Assembly: GCF_026241895.1 (NCBI RefSeq)
Contig: NZ_JAPJIV010000015.1
Span: 1-64,000 of the forward strand
DNA length: 64,000 nucleotides
Source of the DNA: Pseudomonas sp. RIT-562
GTDB lineage: Bacteria > Pseudomonadota > Gammaproteobacteria > Pseudomonadales > Pseudomonadaceae
Reading direction: 5' to 3'
Shown piece by piece: positions 1 through 8,386 of the stretch (positions are counted from its first letter, which is position 1; every line of letters begins with the position of its first letter). Both the position numbers and the translations under genes were made by a program. The notes below the pieces were generated by a model. It searched no databases and was not told the DNA's origin. It saw only the letters and a program-made list of their open reading frames with translations.

Positions 1-78
1 TTTTCAAAGTAACCCGCCGTAAGGGCGGAACCAATACAAGCCATGACCGCAAAACCGGATATGTACACCTGAAACCGC

Positions 79-105
79 CATCGCGAGCAAGCTTTGCTCC
101 CACAG
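79..105. repeat. half REP-type element
   Basis: The segment reads like one arm of the palindromic repeats found elsewhere in this window (for example 62536-62627): a TCGCGAGCAAGCTTTGCTCCCACA core. Only one arm is present, and it runs directly into the minisatellite that starts near 103. It is seen in the sequence; its identity as a REP relative is inferred from the other copies. Confidence 0.6.
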
Positions 106-246
106 ACCCACAGACCCACAGACCCTACAGACCCTACAGACCCCACAGATCCCACAGACCCCACAGATCCAGCAGATCCAACAGATCCAACAGATCCAAC
201 AGATCCAACAGATCCAACAGATCCAGCAGATCCAACAGATCCCACA
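103..246. repeat. 9-bp minisatellite, consensus CAGATCCAA with CAGACCCCA variants
   Basis: About 16 tandem 9-bp units occupy this stretch. The left part is CAGACCCA/CAGACCCTA-like and the right part becomes nearly uniform CAGATCCAA. Because the unit is a multiple of three, long open frames appear on both strands (Asp-Pro-Thr on one, Ile-Cys-Trp on the other), but these have no start context or domain and are not genes. The gradient from divergent to uniform units suggests expansion from the right side. The remainder of 1-427 contains no gene that I can support. Confidence 0.9.
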
Positions 247-427
247 CGCCCAACCATCCCAAAAGCCCAGGGGTAAATTCGTTAGCAGGGGTTTCCAAAA
301 AACCAAACACCCCACCCAGCAAGCCCCCAGCCAACGCGCGCTCTATCGGTGCGACTCCCCGAATACCGAAGCGCCAGTGTACAATCGCGTTCTTATACCC
401 TTGTCGATCATGCGAAGGATTTTCCGG

Positions 428-1399
428 ATGTTGCCGCGCTTTCCCGCCGTCACCCGCTGCCTGACACTTGCCGCGCTCTGTGCCGCAGGTCCCGTGGCAG
501 CCTTGGAGTTGCCTCTTCCGCCACCCGGTGAAGACATCATTGGCCAGGTCCAAGTGATCAAGGCCAAGTACGAAGATACCTTCGCCGACCTTGGTACCGC
601 CTACGACCTGGGCTATTCGGAAATGGTCGCCGCCAACCCGGGCGTTGACGCCTGGCTGCCTGGCGCCGGCACCGAAATCATCTTGCCGACGCGCTTCATC
701 CTGCCGCCGGGGCCGCGTGAAGGCATCGTGATCAACCTGGCCGAATACCGTCTCTACTACTATCCAAAAGGTCGGGACGTGGTGTACACCTTTCCGTTGG
801 GCATTGGCCGTGAAGGCTGGGGCTCACCGATTGCCCACACCACGATCACTGCCAAGACCCCCAACCCGACCTGGACGCCGCCGGCGTCGATCAAGGCCGA
901 GCACCTTGCCGATGGTGATCCGCTGCCGAACGTCGTGCCGGCGGGTCCGGACAACCCACTGGGCCCGTTCAAGTTCAACCTGGGCACCCCGGGCTACCTG
1001 ATCCACGGCTCGAACAAGAAATTTGGTATCGGTATGCGCACCAGCCATGGCTGCTTCCGCATGTTCAACAACAACGTCCTGGAAATGGCGAGCATGGTGC
1101 CGGTGGGCACCTCCGTGCGCATCATCAACGACCCGTACAAGTTCGGCGTGAGTGGCGGCAAGGTCTACCTCGAGGCGCATACGCCGCTGGACGACAACGG
1201 CAACCCGTCGGTGGTCGACAAGCACACGGCAGTGATCAACGCGATGCTCAAGCGTGAGGACATCACCAACAACCTGCGCATGAACTGGGACGTGGTGCGT
1301 GATGTAGTTGCCGCCGAAGATGGCTTGCCAGTGGAGATCGCCATACCCAATGGCGCGGCGCCGATGGTGAGCAGTTCGCCGATCGACCTGCAGCAGTAA
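428..1399 (+). CDS. periplasmic L,D-transpeptidase (YkuD family) with LysM-like domain
   Basis: The 323-residue product has a signal peptide (about residues 1-25, ending near VAAL). A LysM-like peptidoglycan-binding segment follows at about 35-90, then a YkuD catalytic domain with the signature HGSN...SHGCFRM, where the Cys is the nucleophile. The family (ErfK/YbiS/YnhG) makes 3-3 peptidoglycan cross-links or attaches Lpp-type lipoproteins to peptidoglycan. The neighbouring gene is such a lipoprotein (oprI), which makes the second role attractive. I chose ATG 428 because AAGGA lies 8 nt upstream and the resulting N-terminus is a clean signal peptide; an ATG at 410 is the alternative. The gene is followed directly by a strong terminator. 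Confidence 0.9.
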   Translation: MLPRFPAVTRCLTLAALCAAGPVAALELPLPPPGEDIIGQVQVIKAKYEDTFADLGTAYDLGYSEMVAANPGVDAWLPGAGTEIILPTRFILPPGPREGIVINLAEYRLYYYPKGRDVVYTFPLGIGREGWGSPIAHTTITAKTPNPTWTPPASIKAEHLADGDPLPNVVPAGPDNPLGPFKFNLGTPGYLIHGSNKKFGIGMRTSHGCFRMFNNNVLEMASMVPVGTSVRIINDPYKFGVSGGKVYLEAHTPLDDNGNPSVVDKHTAVINAMLKREDITNNLRMNWDVVRDVVAAEDGLPVEIAIPNGAAPMVSSSPIDLQQ

Positions 1400-1412
1400 G
1401 CGTCTCTAACAG

Positions 1413-1445
1413 CCCGTCGACGTGAATCGCGTCGACGGGTTTTTT
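1413..1445 (+). terminator. terminator of the L,D-transpeptidase gene
   Basis: A perfect 10-bp stem, CCCGTCGACG / CGTCGACGGG (1413-1422 with 1430-1439), has a 7-nt loop and is followed by six T. A second hairpin, ATTGCCCG...CGGGCAAT (1446-1471), sits between this one and the oprI terminator. Confidence 0.9.
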
Positions 1446-1471
1446 ATTGCCCGCAGGAAAATTCGGGCAAT

Positions 1472-1500
1472 AAAAAAGCCGACCCAAAAAATGGGTCGGC
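1472..1500 (-). terminator. terminator of oprI
   Basis: On the minus strand the inverted repeat GCCGACCC / GGGTCGGC (1493-1500 with 1478-1485) is followed by a run of T (the A tract at 1472-1477 on the plus strand). It lies just downstream of the oprI stop, so the two convergent genes have separate back-to-back terminators. Confidence 0.88.
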
Positions 1501-1523
1501 TTGATAACAATCCCGAAGGACTA

Positions 1524-1775
1524 TTACTTGCGGCTAGCTTTGTCGAGCATGCGCAGAGCGCGCTCGTTAGCTTCGTCAGCAGTCTGTTGTGCTTTTTGAG
1601 CAGCAGCCAGAGCTTCATCAGCTTTACGGTAAGCTTCGTCTGCACGAGCCTGGGAGCGAGCTGCTGCGTCTTCGGTAGCAGTCAGACGTGCTTCGGTTTC
1701 TTTCGATGCGCTGCTGCAACCGGTAGCCAGAACTGCGGCCAGGGCCAGAGCAGAGAATTTCAGAACGTTGTTCAT
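1524..1775 (-). CDS. oprI: major outer membrane lipoprotein I (Lpp/OprI)
   Basis: The 83-residue product begins MNNVLKFSALALAAVLATGC, a typical lipoprotein signal with an LATGC lipobox, so Cys20 should be lipidated. The mature part is an alanine-rich coiled coil (ETEARLTATEDAAARSQARA and onward) ending in Lys (DKASRK), as in OprI of P. aeruginosa, which is also 83 residues. It is a very abundant outer membrane lipoprotein, partly linked to peptidoglycan. The start is set by the lipoprotein signal and an AGGGGAA ribosome site just upstream; the longer open frame has no support. A long AT-rich region upstream (1776-1960) presumably holds a strong promoter. Confidence 0.96.
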   Translation of the reverse strand: MNNVLKFSALALAAVLATGCSSASKETEARLTATEDAAARSQARADEAYRKADEALAAAQKAQQTADEANERALRMLDKASRK

Positions 1776-2413
1776 CGTGTTCCCCTTCAAGGACTTTCTA
1801 TTAAGTAGCTGTCTCCTCAGAGTGAGGAAATAGCCGGCGTACATACTACCCATTACTTGTAGTAAGTAAACTGACGTGTAGCAAGAAGCAAAAAAAATTG
1901 TAGGCGTTGATTCTTTTTCGAGCAACTTTTAACTGCGTTGTTTAAAAAATATCCAGCTGCAAGCCCCGATCTGAGCGAGCCGCCCGGAAAAAGTTCCCGG
2001 ACCCCAGCGCTGTTTTTGCGGTCTTGGCTAAAGTCTTTCTAAATGATTTCGTCTACTCTTTTGTTCGGGATTTGAGCAGCGCCTCGCATATCTTTCTGCT
2101 AGTTGAGGTGACTTTAACAACGGGCGCTCGTCTTAAGTCTCAACATCCGGCAATGTTCAGGTAATCGACCGCGGGGAATCCCTGGTCCAGAAGTCCCTGC
2201 CTCACCCCGGAGCAGCACCCGCCAACCTGCGTGATGACGAGCGTACCTTGAGCATTTTTGCCAATGGTGCCTACTATTTGTACGTGCCCGGTTGCGCGAG
2301 ATTGGTGCGGCTCTTCTCGGTGTCCTTTCAGGCACGGGGTGGCGTAGATGTTCCTTCGCCGGAAAAACATCGGTAAGGTAGGGGTCAGAATTCAAGACCC
2401 GCGAGGAGTAGTG
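1776..2413. other. 638-bp intergenic region with oprI promoter and an unidentified protein-like remnant
   Basis: Bases 1776-1960 are AT-rich and would contain the oprI promoter on the minus strand. From about 2136 to 2375 the plus strand stays open without a start codon, reading for example NVQVIDRGESLVQKSL and later LSIFANGAYYLYVPG, and ends in TAA near 2375. The minus strand is also open over 2140-2370. Neither has a ribosome site and I do not recognise a family. It may be a decayed gene or a non-coding stretch. Confidence 0.35.
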
Positions 2414-2701
2414 ATGAGCGAGGCGTTGTCCATCCACCATGACCAGGCTGGTCATCAGTTCGAGACCAATGTGGACGGTCATCGTGCCTACCTGACCTAT
2501 ATGGACCTGGGTAAACAGACCCTGGATATTTATCGTACATTTGTGCCCAACGCGCTGCGTGGTCGTGGTATCGCCGCAGCGTTGACCGAGCAGGCGCTGC
2601 AATACGCCGAGGAAATGGGCTACACGGTCATTCCATCGTGCTCCTATGTCGAGCGTTACATGGAACGTCACCAGCGGCATGCCGCCAAGCTGAGCCAGTA
2701 A
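2414..2701 (+). CDS. small GNAT-fold N-acetyltransferase (YidJ/GCN5-related type)
   Basis: This 95-residue protein has the compact acetyltransferase fold (acetyltransf_CG / YidJ type). It includes TYMDLGKQTLDIYRTFVP followed by the acetyl-CoA-binding loop LRGRGIAAALTEQALQYA, then IPSCSYVERYMERH. Such short GNATs lack the N-terminal half of classical members; their substrates are mostly unknown, so no specific reaction is assigned. ATG 2414 is preceded by GAGGAG at 2403-2408. The gene stands alone and ends at a bidirectional terminator shared with the DAHP synthase gene. Confidence 0.85.
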   Translation: MSEALSIHHDQAGHQFETNVDGHRAYLTYMDLGKQTLDIYRTFVPNALRGRGIAAALTEQALQYAEEMGYTVIPSCSYVERYMERHQRHAAKLSQ

Positions 2702-2718
2702 ACGCAACGCAAAAAAAA

Positions 2719-2743
2719 CGCCGGGCTCCCCCGGCGTTTTTTT
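2719..2743. terminator. bidirectional terminator between the GNAT and DAHP synthase genes
   Basis: The stem CGCCGGG / CCCGGCG (2719-2725 with 2730-2736) has a CTCC loop. It is flanked by eight A on the left and seven T on the right, so it can act on both converging transcripts. Confidence 0.88.
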
Positions 2744-2776
2744 ATGCTCGACTTTTACTGATCAGCTTGGCCGCGA

Positions 2777-3853
2777 TCAGTTGCGAGAGCGTTTTGGCAA
2801 CACATCCTTGAGCTTGGCGTGCATGCTGCGCAAGGTGGTCTCGGTGGCAGACCAATCGATGCAGGCATCGGTGATCGAAACGCCATATTGCAGATCGGCC
2901 AGATCCTTGGGGATGGCTTGGCAACCCCAGTTCAGATGGCTCTCGACCATCAGGCCGATGATCGACTGGTTGCCTTCGAGGATCTGGTTGGCGACGTTCT
3001 CCATCACCAGCGGTTGCAGGGCCGGGTCCTTGTTGGAGTTGGCGTGGCTGCAATCGACCATGATGTTCGGCTTGATCTTCGCTTTGTTCAGCGCCTGCTC
3101 GCAGAGCGCGACACTGACGGAGTCGTAGTTGGGCTTGCCATTGCCACCGCGCAGGACCACATGACCGTAAGCATTGCCCTTGGTAGTGACGATCGACACG
3201 CCACCTTCCTGGTTGATCCCCAGGAAACGGTGCGGGCTGGAAACCGACTGCAGGGCGTTGATTGCTACGGTCAGGCCACCGTCAGTGCCATTCTTGAAGC
3301 CGACAGCCGAGGACAGGCCGGAGGCCATTTCCCGGTGAGTCTGGGATTCGGTGGTGCGCGCGCCGATGGCCGACCAGCTGATCAGGTCCTGCAGGTACTG
3401 CGGGGAGATCGGGTCCAGGGCTTCGGTGGCGGTGGGCAGGCCCATCTCCGCCAGGTCCAGCAGCAATTGACGACCGATGTGCAGGCCGTCCTGGATCTTG
3501 AAGGAGTCATCCAGGTATGGATCGTTGATCAGGCCCTTCCAGCCAACGGTGGTGCGTGGCTTCTCGAAATACACGCGCATGACCAGATACAGGGTATCGG
3601 ACACTTCAGCGGCCAGCACCTTGAGGCGCTCGGCGTATTCGTGGGCGGCCTTGAGGTCGTGGATCGAGCAAGGCCCGATAACGACGAACAGGCGGTGGTC
3701 GGTCCCATCAAGAATGTTGCGAATGACTTCGCGACCCTTGGTGACGGTGCTCAGGGCAGCGTCGCTCAGGGGAATATCACGCTTGAGCTGGTCAGGAGTG
3801 ATCAGCGTCTCGTTGGAGGCGACGTTTAGGTCGTTGATCGGTAAATCAGCCAT
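2777..3853 (-). CDS. 3-deoxy-7-phosphoheptulonate synthase, class I (AroF/G/H type)
   Basis: The 358-residue enzyme condenses phosphoenolpyruvate and erythrose 4-phosphate, the first step of the shikimate pathway. Family features visible are VVIGPCSIHD near residue 60, VYFEKPRTTVGWKG, SWSAIGARTTESQ, GFKNGTDG and DCSHANSNKDP. Length matches the E. coli-type enzymes (about 350). Which aromatic amino acid inhibits it cannot be read here. A second, unrelated class II DAHP synthase is encoded at 17217-18563, so both pathway entry types are present in the window. Confidence 0.95.
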   Translation of the reverse strand: MADLPINDLNVASNETLITPDQLKRDIPLSDAALSTVTKGREVIRNILDGTDHRLFVVIGPCSIHDLKAAHEYAERLKVLAAEVSDTLYLVMRVYFEKPRTTVGWKGLINDPYLDDSFKIQDGLHIGRQLLLDLAEMGLPTATEALDPISPQYLQDLISWSAIGARTTESQTHREMASGLSSAVGFKNGTDGGLTVAINALQSVSSPHRFLGINQEGGVSIVTTKGNAYGHVVLRGGNGKPNYDSVSVALCEQALNKAKIKPNIMVDCSHANSNKDPALQPLVMENVANQILEGNQSIIGLMVESHLNWGCQAIPKDLADLQYGVSITDACIDWSATETTLRSMHAKLKDVLPKRSRN

Positions 3854-3981
3854 CGTTTACTCGTCAGGTCACGGGTGCCGGCCGCCAGCGAACCCGCGCG
3901 GCGGAGCACAGCAAATTAAGCGCGTCGGGGAGCGGAACCTTAGCGCGTTACACCGTGGCTCGACAATGGGCAGAAGTGGCT

Positions 3982-4425
3982 TTAATCCAGCACAGGCTGT
4001 GCAAAAGCCTTACACACCGTGTCGTGGGAGAACTCGTCGGCATGCTGCTGGACCCACTCAAGCGCCAGGGCCTGATTGTCCTGACGCTCGCTTTGCGGCT
4101 CATGCAGACGGCAATAGCGCTCGATCTGGCAAGCCTGCTCGCCCATTCTTGCGCTGAACAGCATCTGCTCGTCGACGAACGCAATGCCCACCAGGTAGCC
4201 GCGCTTGCGGCGCAGGCACCAGGCTACATAGCCCAGGTAGCGCAGGTCCGGGTTGAGGGTTGGCATGCGCACTTCCAGCGCCGTGCCATGGCGCCACGCG
4301 CGGTGGTAATTGCAAGCCATGCCGCCGAGGCTGATAGTGTGCAGCCGTTGCCGTGATATGCATTCATGTTTGAGCAACGTTAATTCAACGGGCACATCGT
4401 CAGGGTGAGGAAGAAAACGTCCCAT
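3982..4425 (-). CDS. PilZ-like domain protein
   Basis: The 147-residue product begins MGRFLPHPDDVPVELTLL and has a SRQRLHTISLGGMACNYH segment that resembles the PilZ c-di-GMP-binding signature (RxxxR ... D/NxSxxG), followed by beta-strand-rich sequence and YLVGIAFVDE. The first part of the signature is imperfect and the usual D/N is a Thr, so ligand binding is uncertain. I favour ATG 4425 because GGAG lies 9 nt upstream; ATG 4440 has no ribosome site. Its start overlaps the start of the divergent thioredoxin-like gene. Confidence 0.65.
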   Translation of the reverse strand: MGRFLPHPDDVPVELTLLKHECISRQRLHTISLGGMACNYHRAWRHGTALEVRMPTLNPDLRYLGYVAWCLRRKRGYLVGIAFVDEQMLFSARMGEQACQIERYCRLHEPQSERQDNQALALEWVQQHADEFSHDTVCKAFAQPVLD

Positions 4426-4810
4426 GAACACGGACTCCATGTGTCGGTCATCTGACTGTGTTTCCCCCAGTATAGTGGTCGAATCGGAACTGACCGATTT
4501 CGATGCCGACCAACGGCTGCTGGCGCTTGGCGGCATTTCCCTGGTGATTTTCACCAGCGTCGGCTGCGCCAGTTGCCGGTTTGCCCGCGCCCGATTGCCC
4601 CAGTTGCAGCTGGCGATAGATCGGCTGTGCTGGATCGACGCCGGCAGCAATGGCGGCGTGGTCGAGCGTTACCAGGTTTTTCACTTGCCAGCGCTGTTTG
4701 TAGTGCGCGACGGTGAGTTCTTCGGGGCAGTGAATGCGCGCCTTGATGCGACCGAGCTTAACGAAGCGGTGGCCGTGGCGCTGACCAGAACAGCGGAGGA
4801 GTTGCCTTGA
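4424..4810 (+). CDS. thioredoxin-like protein with CASC motif
   Basis: The 128-residue protein has a thioredoxin-fold core: ISLVIFTSVGCASCRFARAR carries a Cys-x-x-Cys active site (CASC) preceded by a strand, and later FHLPALFVVRDGEFFG contains the cis-proline strand. It is probably a cytoplasmic thiol-disulphide protein of unknown partner. The ATG at 4424 has AGGAAG about 10 nt upstream. The stop codon overlaps the ATG of panE (TGATG), so the two are translationally coupled. The first ~30 residues resemble no known domain, so a start further in is possible. Confidence 0.75.
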   Translation: MNTDSMCRSSDCVSPSIVVESELTDFDADQRLLALGGISLVIFTSVGCASCRFARARLPQLQLAIDRLCWIDAGSNGGVVERYQVFHLPALFVVRDGEFFGAVNARLDATELNEAVAVALTRTAEELP

Positions 4811-5763
4811 TGGGAGCAGTAGCCAAGCCGACAATCGGCATTATCGGCACCGGGGCGATCGGTGGATTTTACGGAGCGATGCTGGCGCGGGCCGGTTTCA
4901 ATGTGCACTTTCTGTTACGTAGCGAGTTCCACGCCGTGGCCGAGCGTGGCCTGCAAGTGCGCAGTGCACAGCATGGCACGCTGAACGTTTACCCGGTCCA
5001 GGCCTACTCCTCGGCGCAGGACATGCCGCCCTGTGACTGGTTGCTGGTCGGGACAAAAACTACCAGTAACGCCGACTTGGCGGCGACCATCGTTGGAGCA
5101 GCCGCCCCAAACGCCAAGGTGCTGCTGTTGCAAAATGGCCTGGATGTCGAAGACAGCCTGCGCCAATCGCTTTCGGATTCGCTGCATGTGCTCGGTGGGC
5201 TCTGCTACATCTGCGTCCACCGCGAGGCGCCCGGAATCATTACTCATCAAGCCCTTGGCGCGGTGCACGTCGGCTACCACAGCGGCCCAGCCGCCGACCC
5301 GCAGTCGCGCCGGGCCATAGTCGAAGAGGGTGCCGGGCTATTCCACGACGCCGGCATCGATTCCCAGGCCATGTCCAACCTGCATCAGGCTCGCTGGCAG
5401 AAACTGGTCTGGAATATCCCCTACAACGGGCTCTCCGTGCTGCTCCGCGCGAGCACCACGCCGTTGATGGCCGATGCCGACAGCCGGGAATTGATCAAGG
5501 CGTTGATGGCCGAAGTGGTGCAGGGCGCCACCGCGTGCGGGTATCAGGTGCCCGCCGGGTACGCCGAGCATCTGTTCACGATGACCGAGAGGATGCCCGA
5601 TTATTGGCCGAGCATGTACCACGACCACCTGCATGGGCGGCCTCTGGAGCTGGAGGCGATTTACGCCCGGCCCCTGGCTGCCGCGAAGGCGGCAGGCTGC
5701 GACTTGCCGCGAATCGAAGCCCTGTTTCGCAGTTTGGCTTTCATCGATCGACATGCCGTTTGA
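4810..5763 (+). CDS. panE: 2-dehydropantoate 2-reductase family protein
   Basis: The 317-residue protein starts with a Rossmann NADPH-binding motif (IGIIGTGAIGGFYGAMLARAG) and has the ApbA/PanE C-terminal domain with WQKLVWNIPYNGLSVLL, in which the Lys and Asn positions match the catalytic region. The family reduces ketopantoate to pantoate for coenzyme A synthesis. Pseudomonads often carry several homologues, so the specific substrate is uncertain. ATG 4810 overlaps the upstream stop; a TTG at 4807 is less likely. Confidence 0.8.
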   Translation: MGAVAKPTIGIIGTGAIGGFYGAMLARAGFNVHFLLRSEFHAVAERGLQVRSAQHGTLNVYPVQAYSSAQDMPPCDWLLVGTKTTSNADLAATIVGAAAPNAKVLLLQNGLDVEDSLRQSLSDSLHVLGGLCYICVHREAPGIITHQALGAVHVGYHSGPAADPQSRRAIVEEGAGLFHDAGIDSQAMSNLHQARWQKLVWNIPYNGLSVLLRASTTPLMADADSRELIKALMAEVVQGATACGYQVPAGYAEHLFTMTERMPDYWPSMYHDHLHGRPLELEAIYARPLAAAKAAGCDLPRIEALFRSLAFIDRHAV

Positions 5764-5787
5764 GTCGATCATCCAGAGAGGGAAGGT

Positions 5788-6693
5788 ATGGCGAAGAATA
5801 TCGATGACAAACTGGTGCTGGCGATTTCCTCGCGAGCGCTGTTCGACCTGAGCGAAAGCCATAAGGTGTACTTGTCCAGCGGCGTGGAAGCGTATCGGCA
5901 GTACCAGATCGAGCACGAAGACGAAATCCTCGAACCCGGCGATGCATTTCCCCTGGTGCAGAAACTGCTCAACCTCAACAACAGCCTGGGTCGCGCCCGG
6001 GTCGAGGTGATCCTGGTGTCGCGCAACAGTGCAGACACCGGGCTGCGGGTGTTCAACTCGATCCACCATTATGGCCTGGCGATTTCGCGTGCGGCATTTG
6101 TCGGCGGGCGCAGTCCTTATCCCTACCTCAAGGCGTTCGGTTGCGACCTGTTCCTGTCGACTCATGCCGAAGACGTGCGCAGTGCGCTGGACGCCGGTTT
6201 TGCTGCGGCGACAATCCTGTCCGGCGGTGCCAGCCGCGCGGCCAGCGACGAACTGCGCATCGCCTTCGACGGTGACGCGGTGCTGTTTTCCGATGAATCC
6301 GAGCGGGTGTACCAGGCTGGTGGTCTGGAAGCCTTTCAAGCCAGTGAGCGCGAGTCCGCCCGGGAACCGTTGCGCGGCGGACCGTTCAAGGGCTTTCTTG
6401 CGGCTCTTAATTTGCTGCAGCGTGAATTCCCGGATGACGCCTGTCCGATCCGCACTGCCCTGGTGACTGCACGTTCGGCGCCCGCTCATGAACGGGTGAT
6501 CCGCACGTTGCGCGAATGGGATATCCGCCTCGATGAGTCGCTGTTCCTTGGCGGCCTGACCAAGTCGGCTTTTCTCGAAGCCTTCGCCGCCGATGTGTTT
6601 TTCGACGATCAGGCCGGGCATTGCGAGTTGGCCCGGGAAGTGGTGGCCACCGGTCATGTGCCCCATGGCATAAGCAATGAGCAAAAAGTTTAA
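5788..6693 (+). CDS. cytosolic-type 5'-nucleotidase
   Basis: The 301-residue protein matches the 5'-nucleotidase family related to eukaryotic cN-I. It contains LVLAISSRALFDLSESHKVY near the N-terminus, VEVILVSRNSADTGLRVFNS, RAAFVGGRSPYPYLKAFGCD, and LSTHAEDVRSALDAGFAAA, with HAD-like FDGDAVLFSDESE in the middle. Such enzymes hydrolyse nucleoside monophosphates. It follows panE by 24 bp and may be in the same transcript. A ribosome site (GAGGGAAGG) precedes ATG 5788. Confidence 0.85.
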   Translation: MAKNIDDKLVLAISSRALFDLSESHKVYLSSGVEAYRQYQIEHEDEILEPGDAFPLVQKLLNLNNSLGRARVEVILVSRNSADTGLRVFNSIHHYGLAISRAAFVGGRSPYPYLKAFGCDLFLSTHAEDVRSALDAGFAAATILSGGASRAASDELRIAFDGDAVLFSDESERVYQAGGLEAFQASERESAREPLRGGPFKGFLAALNLLQREFPDDACPIRTALVTARSAPAHERVIRTLREWDIRLDESLFLGGLTKSAFLEAFAADVFFDDQAGHCELAREVVATGHVPHGISNEQKV

Positions 6694-6787
6694 GCCCGCC
6701 GTTCAATGCGTTACGCCGGCCGCCGTACTCGCCAAGGCACTGCTAAGCTGAATCAATCTCCGCCATGTTGGCAGACGAGGAGGTCAT

Positions 6788-7291
6788 ATGATTCGTTCGA
6801 TGCTGTATGCCACCGACCTCGGCCTGTACGCACCGTTAGTGATGCAGCACGCCTTGGCCTTGGCTCGGACATTCGATGCCGACTTGTATGTAGTGCATGC
6901 GGTGGAGCCGATGGGCCTGTTCGCCGAGTCGGTATTGCAGAGCTACCTTGATGAGCAGGCGTTGAACGATTTCCACAGCCAGGGCCTGAATACGGTAATC
7001 GCCAATATCGAGCAGCGGGTACTCGACAGCTTTCGCGAGGAGCTGGGAGAGGAGGGGGACCAGGACCTGGCGCGAATCCAGGCGGTGCGGGTGATCCAGG
7101 GCGACCCCTCGCAGGTGATTCTCGAACAGGCGCAGAAACTCTCTGTGGATTTACTGATCGTAGGTAGTCACAGCCACGGTGCGGGTGCGGAAACGCCATT
7201 GGGCCGCACGGCTGCGCGGGTGTTGCAACTGGCGAGGGTGCCGGTCTACCTGGTGCCGCTGGTTGAGCGTCGTCGGCAAGGGGATCGCTAG
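6788..7291 (+). CDS. universal stress protein (UspA family)
   Basis: The 167-residue protein has the single UspA domain. MIRSMLYATDLGLYAPLVMQ opens the fold, YVVHAVEPMG follows, and the ATP-binding signature GDPSQVI ... DLLIVGSHSHGAGAETPLGR lies near the C-terminus (G-x2-G-x9-G type). It would act in the cytoplasm as a nucleotide-binding stress protein. GAGGAGGTC precedes the start. It is transcribed in the same direction as cysB but separated by 112 bp. Confidence 0.9.
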   Translation: MIRSMLYATDLGLYAPLVMQHALALARTFDADLYVVHAVEPMGLFAESVLQSYLDEQALNDFHSQGLNTVIANIEQRVLDSFREELGEEGDQDLARIQAVRVIQGDPSQVILEQAQKLSVDLLIVGSHSHGAGAETPLGRTAARVLQLARVPVYLVPLVERRRQGDR

Positions 7292-7403
7292 GACACGAAT
7301 AGTGGCACACTGATAAAAAGTTCTAGATTTATTCTTCAAACCATTAATATAGTTATATACCGTCGCTGATGCCCGTGGCGTCTACCTGCTTTGAGGGATT
7401 CAT

Positions 7404-8378
7404 ATGAAGCTTCAACAATTGCGCTACATCTGGGAAGTGGCGCACCACGACCTCAACGTTTCAGCTACAGCCCAAAGCCTATACACCTCGCAACCGGGCA
7501 TCAGTAAACAGATCCGACTGCTGGAAGACGAACTGGGCGTCGAGGTCTTCGCCCGCAGCGGTAAACACCTGACTCGCGTTACCCCGGCCGGCGAGCGCAT
7601 CATCACCACCGCTGGCGAGATCCTGCGCAAAGTCGAAAGCATCAAGCAGATCGCCCAGGAATTCTCTAACGAGAAAAAGGGCACCCTCTCGATCGCCACC
7701 ACCCATACCCAGGCGCGCTACGCATTGCCGCCGGTGATCAGCAACTTCATCAAGCAATACCCCGATGTGGCCCTGCACATGCACCAGGGTTCGCCGATGC
7801 AGATCGCCGAAATGGCCGCAGACGGCACCGTGGATTTTGCGATAGCGACCGAAGCGCTGGAACTGTTCGGCGACCTGGTGATGATGCCGTGCTACCGCTG
7901 GAACCGCTGCGTGGTCGTGCCCCAGGGCCACCCGTTGACCAAGCTGTCGAAGCTGACCCTCGAAGCGCTGGCCGAATACCCGATCGTGACTTATGTGTTC
8001 GGCTTCACCGGCCGCTCGAAGCTCGACGAAGCGTTCAGTCACCGTGGCCTGACACCGAAAGTAGTATTTACCGCTGCCGACGCCGACGTGATCAAGACTT
8101 ACGTTCGCTTGGGCCTGGGCGTCGGTATCGTGGCGAAGATGGCCGTCGACGCCAAGCTCGACAGTGATCTGGTGATGCTCGATGCCAGCGATCTGTTCGA
8201 GTCCAGCATCACCAAGATCGGCTTCCGTCGCGGCACTTTCCTGCGCGGGTTCATGTGCGACTTCATCGAGAAATTCGCGCCGCACCTGACTCGCGAAGTC
8301 ATGGCCAAGGCGATCCAGTGCCACAACAAGCAGGAGCTGGAAGAGCTGTTCGACGGAGTCGAATTGCCGGTGCATTGA
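7404..8378 (+). CDS. cysB: LysR-type regulator CysB
   Basis: The 324-residue regulator begins MKLQQLRYIWEVAHHDLNVS with the winged-helix DNA-binding domain (residues 1-60, SLYTSQPGISKQIRLLEDEL) and ends in the CysB-type effector domain, including STTHTQARYALPP-like sequence (ATTHTQARYALPPVI), GSPMQIAEM and VFGFTGRSKLDE. CysB activates sulfate assimilation and cysteine synthesis genes in response to N-acetylserine. Length equals that of enteric and pseudomonad CysB (324). No cys target gene is adjacent in this window. Confidence 0.96.
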   Translation: MKLQQLRYIWEVAHHDLNVSATAQSLYTSQPGISKQIRLLEDELGVEVFARSGKHLTRVTPAGERIITTAGEILRKVESIKQIAQEFSNEKKGTLSIATTHTQARYALPPVISNFIKQYPDVALHMHQGSPMQIAEMAADGTVDFAIATEALELFGDLVMMPCYRWNRCVVVPQGHPLTKLSKLTLEALAEYPIVTYVFGFTGRSKLDEAFSHRGLTPKVVFTAADADVIKTYVRLGLGVGIVAKMAVDAKLDSDLVMLDASDLFESSITKIGFRRGTFLRGFMCDFIEKFAPHLTREVMAKAIQCHNKQELEELFDGVELPVH

Positions 8379-8386
8379 TCCCCGGT

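Noticed and set aside
103..246. Possible CRISPR array
   Set aside because: Units are contiguous 9-mers without spacers, and no cas gene is present.
94..315. Open frames on both strands encoding Asp-Pro-Thr or Ile-Cys-Trp repeats
   Set aside because: They are translations of the 9-bp minisatellite; no start context, no domain.
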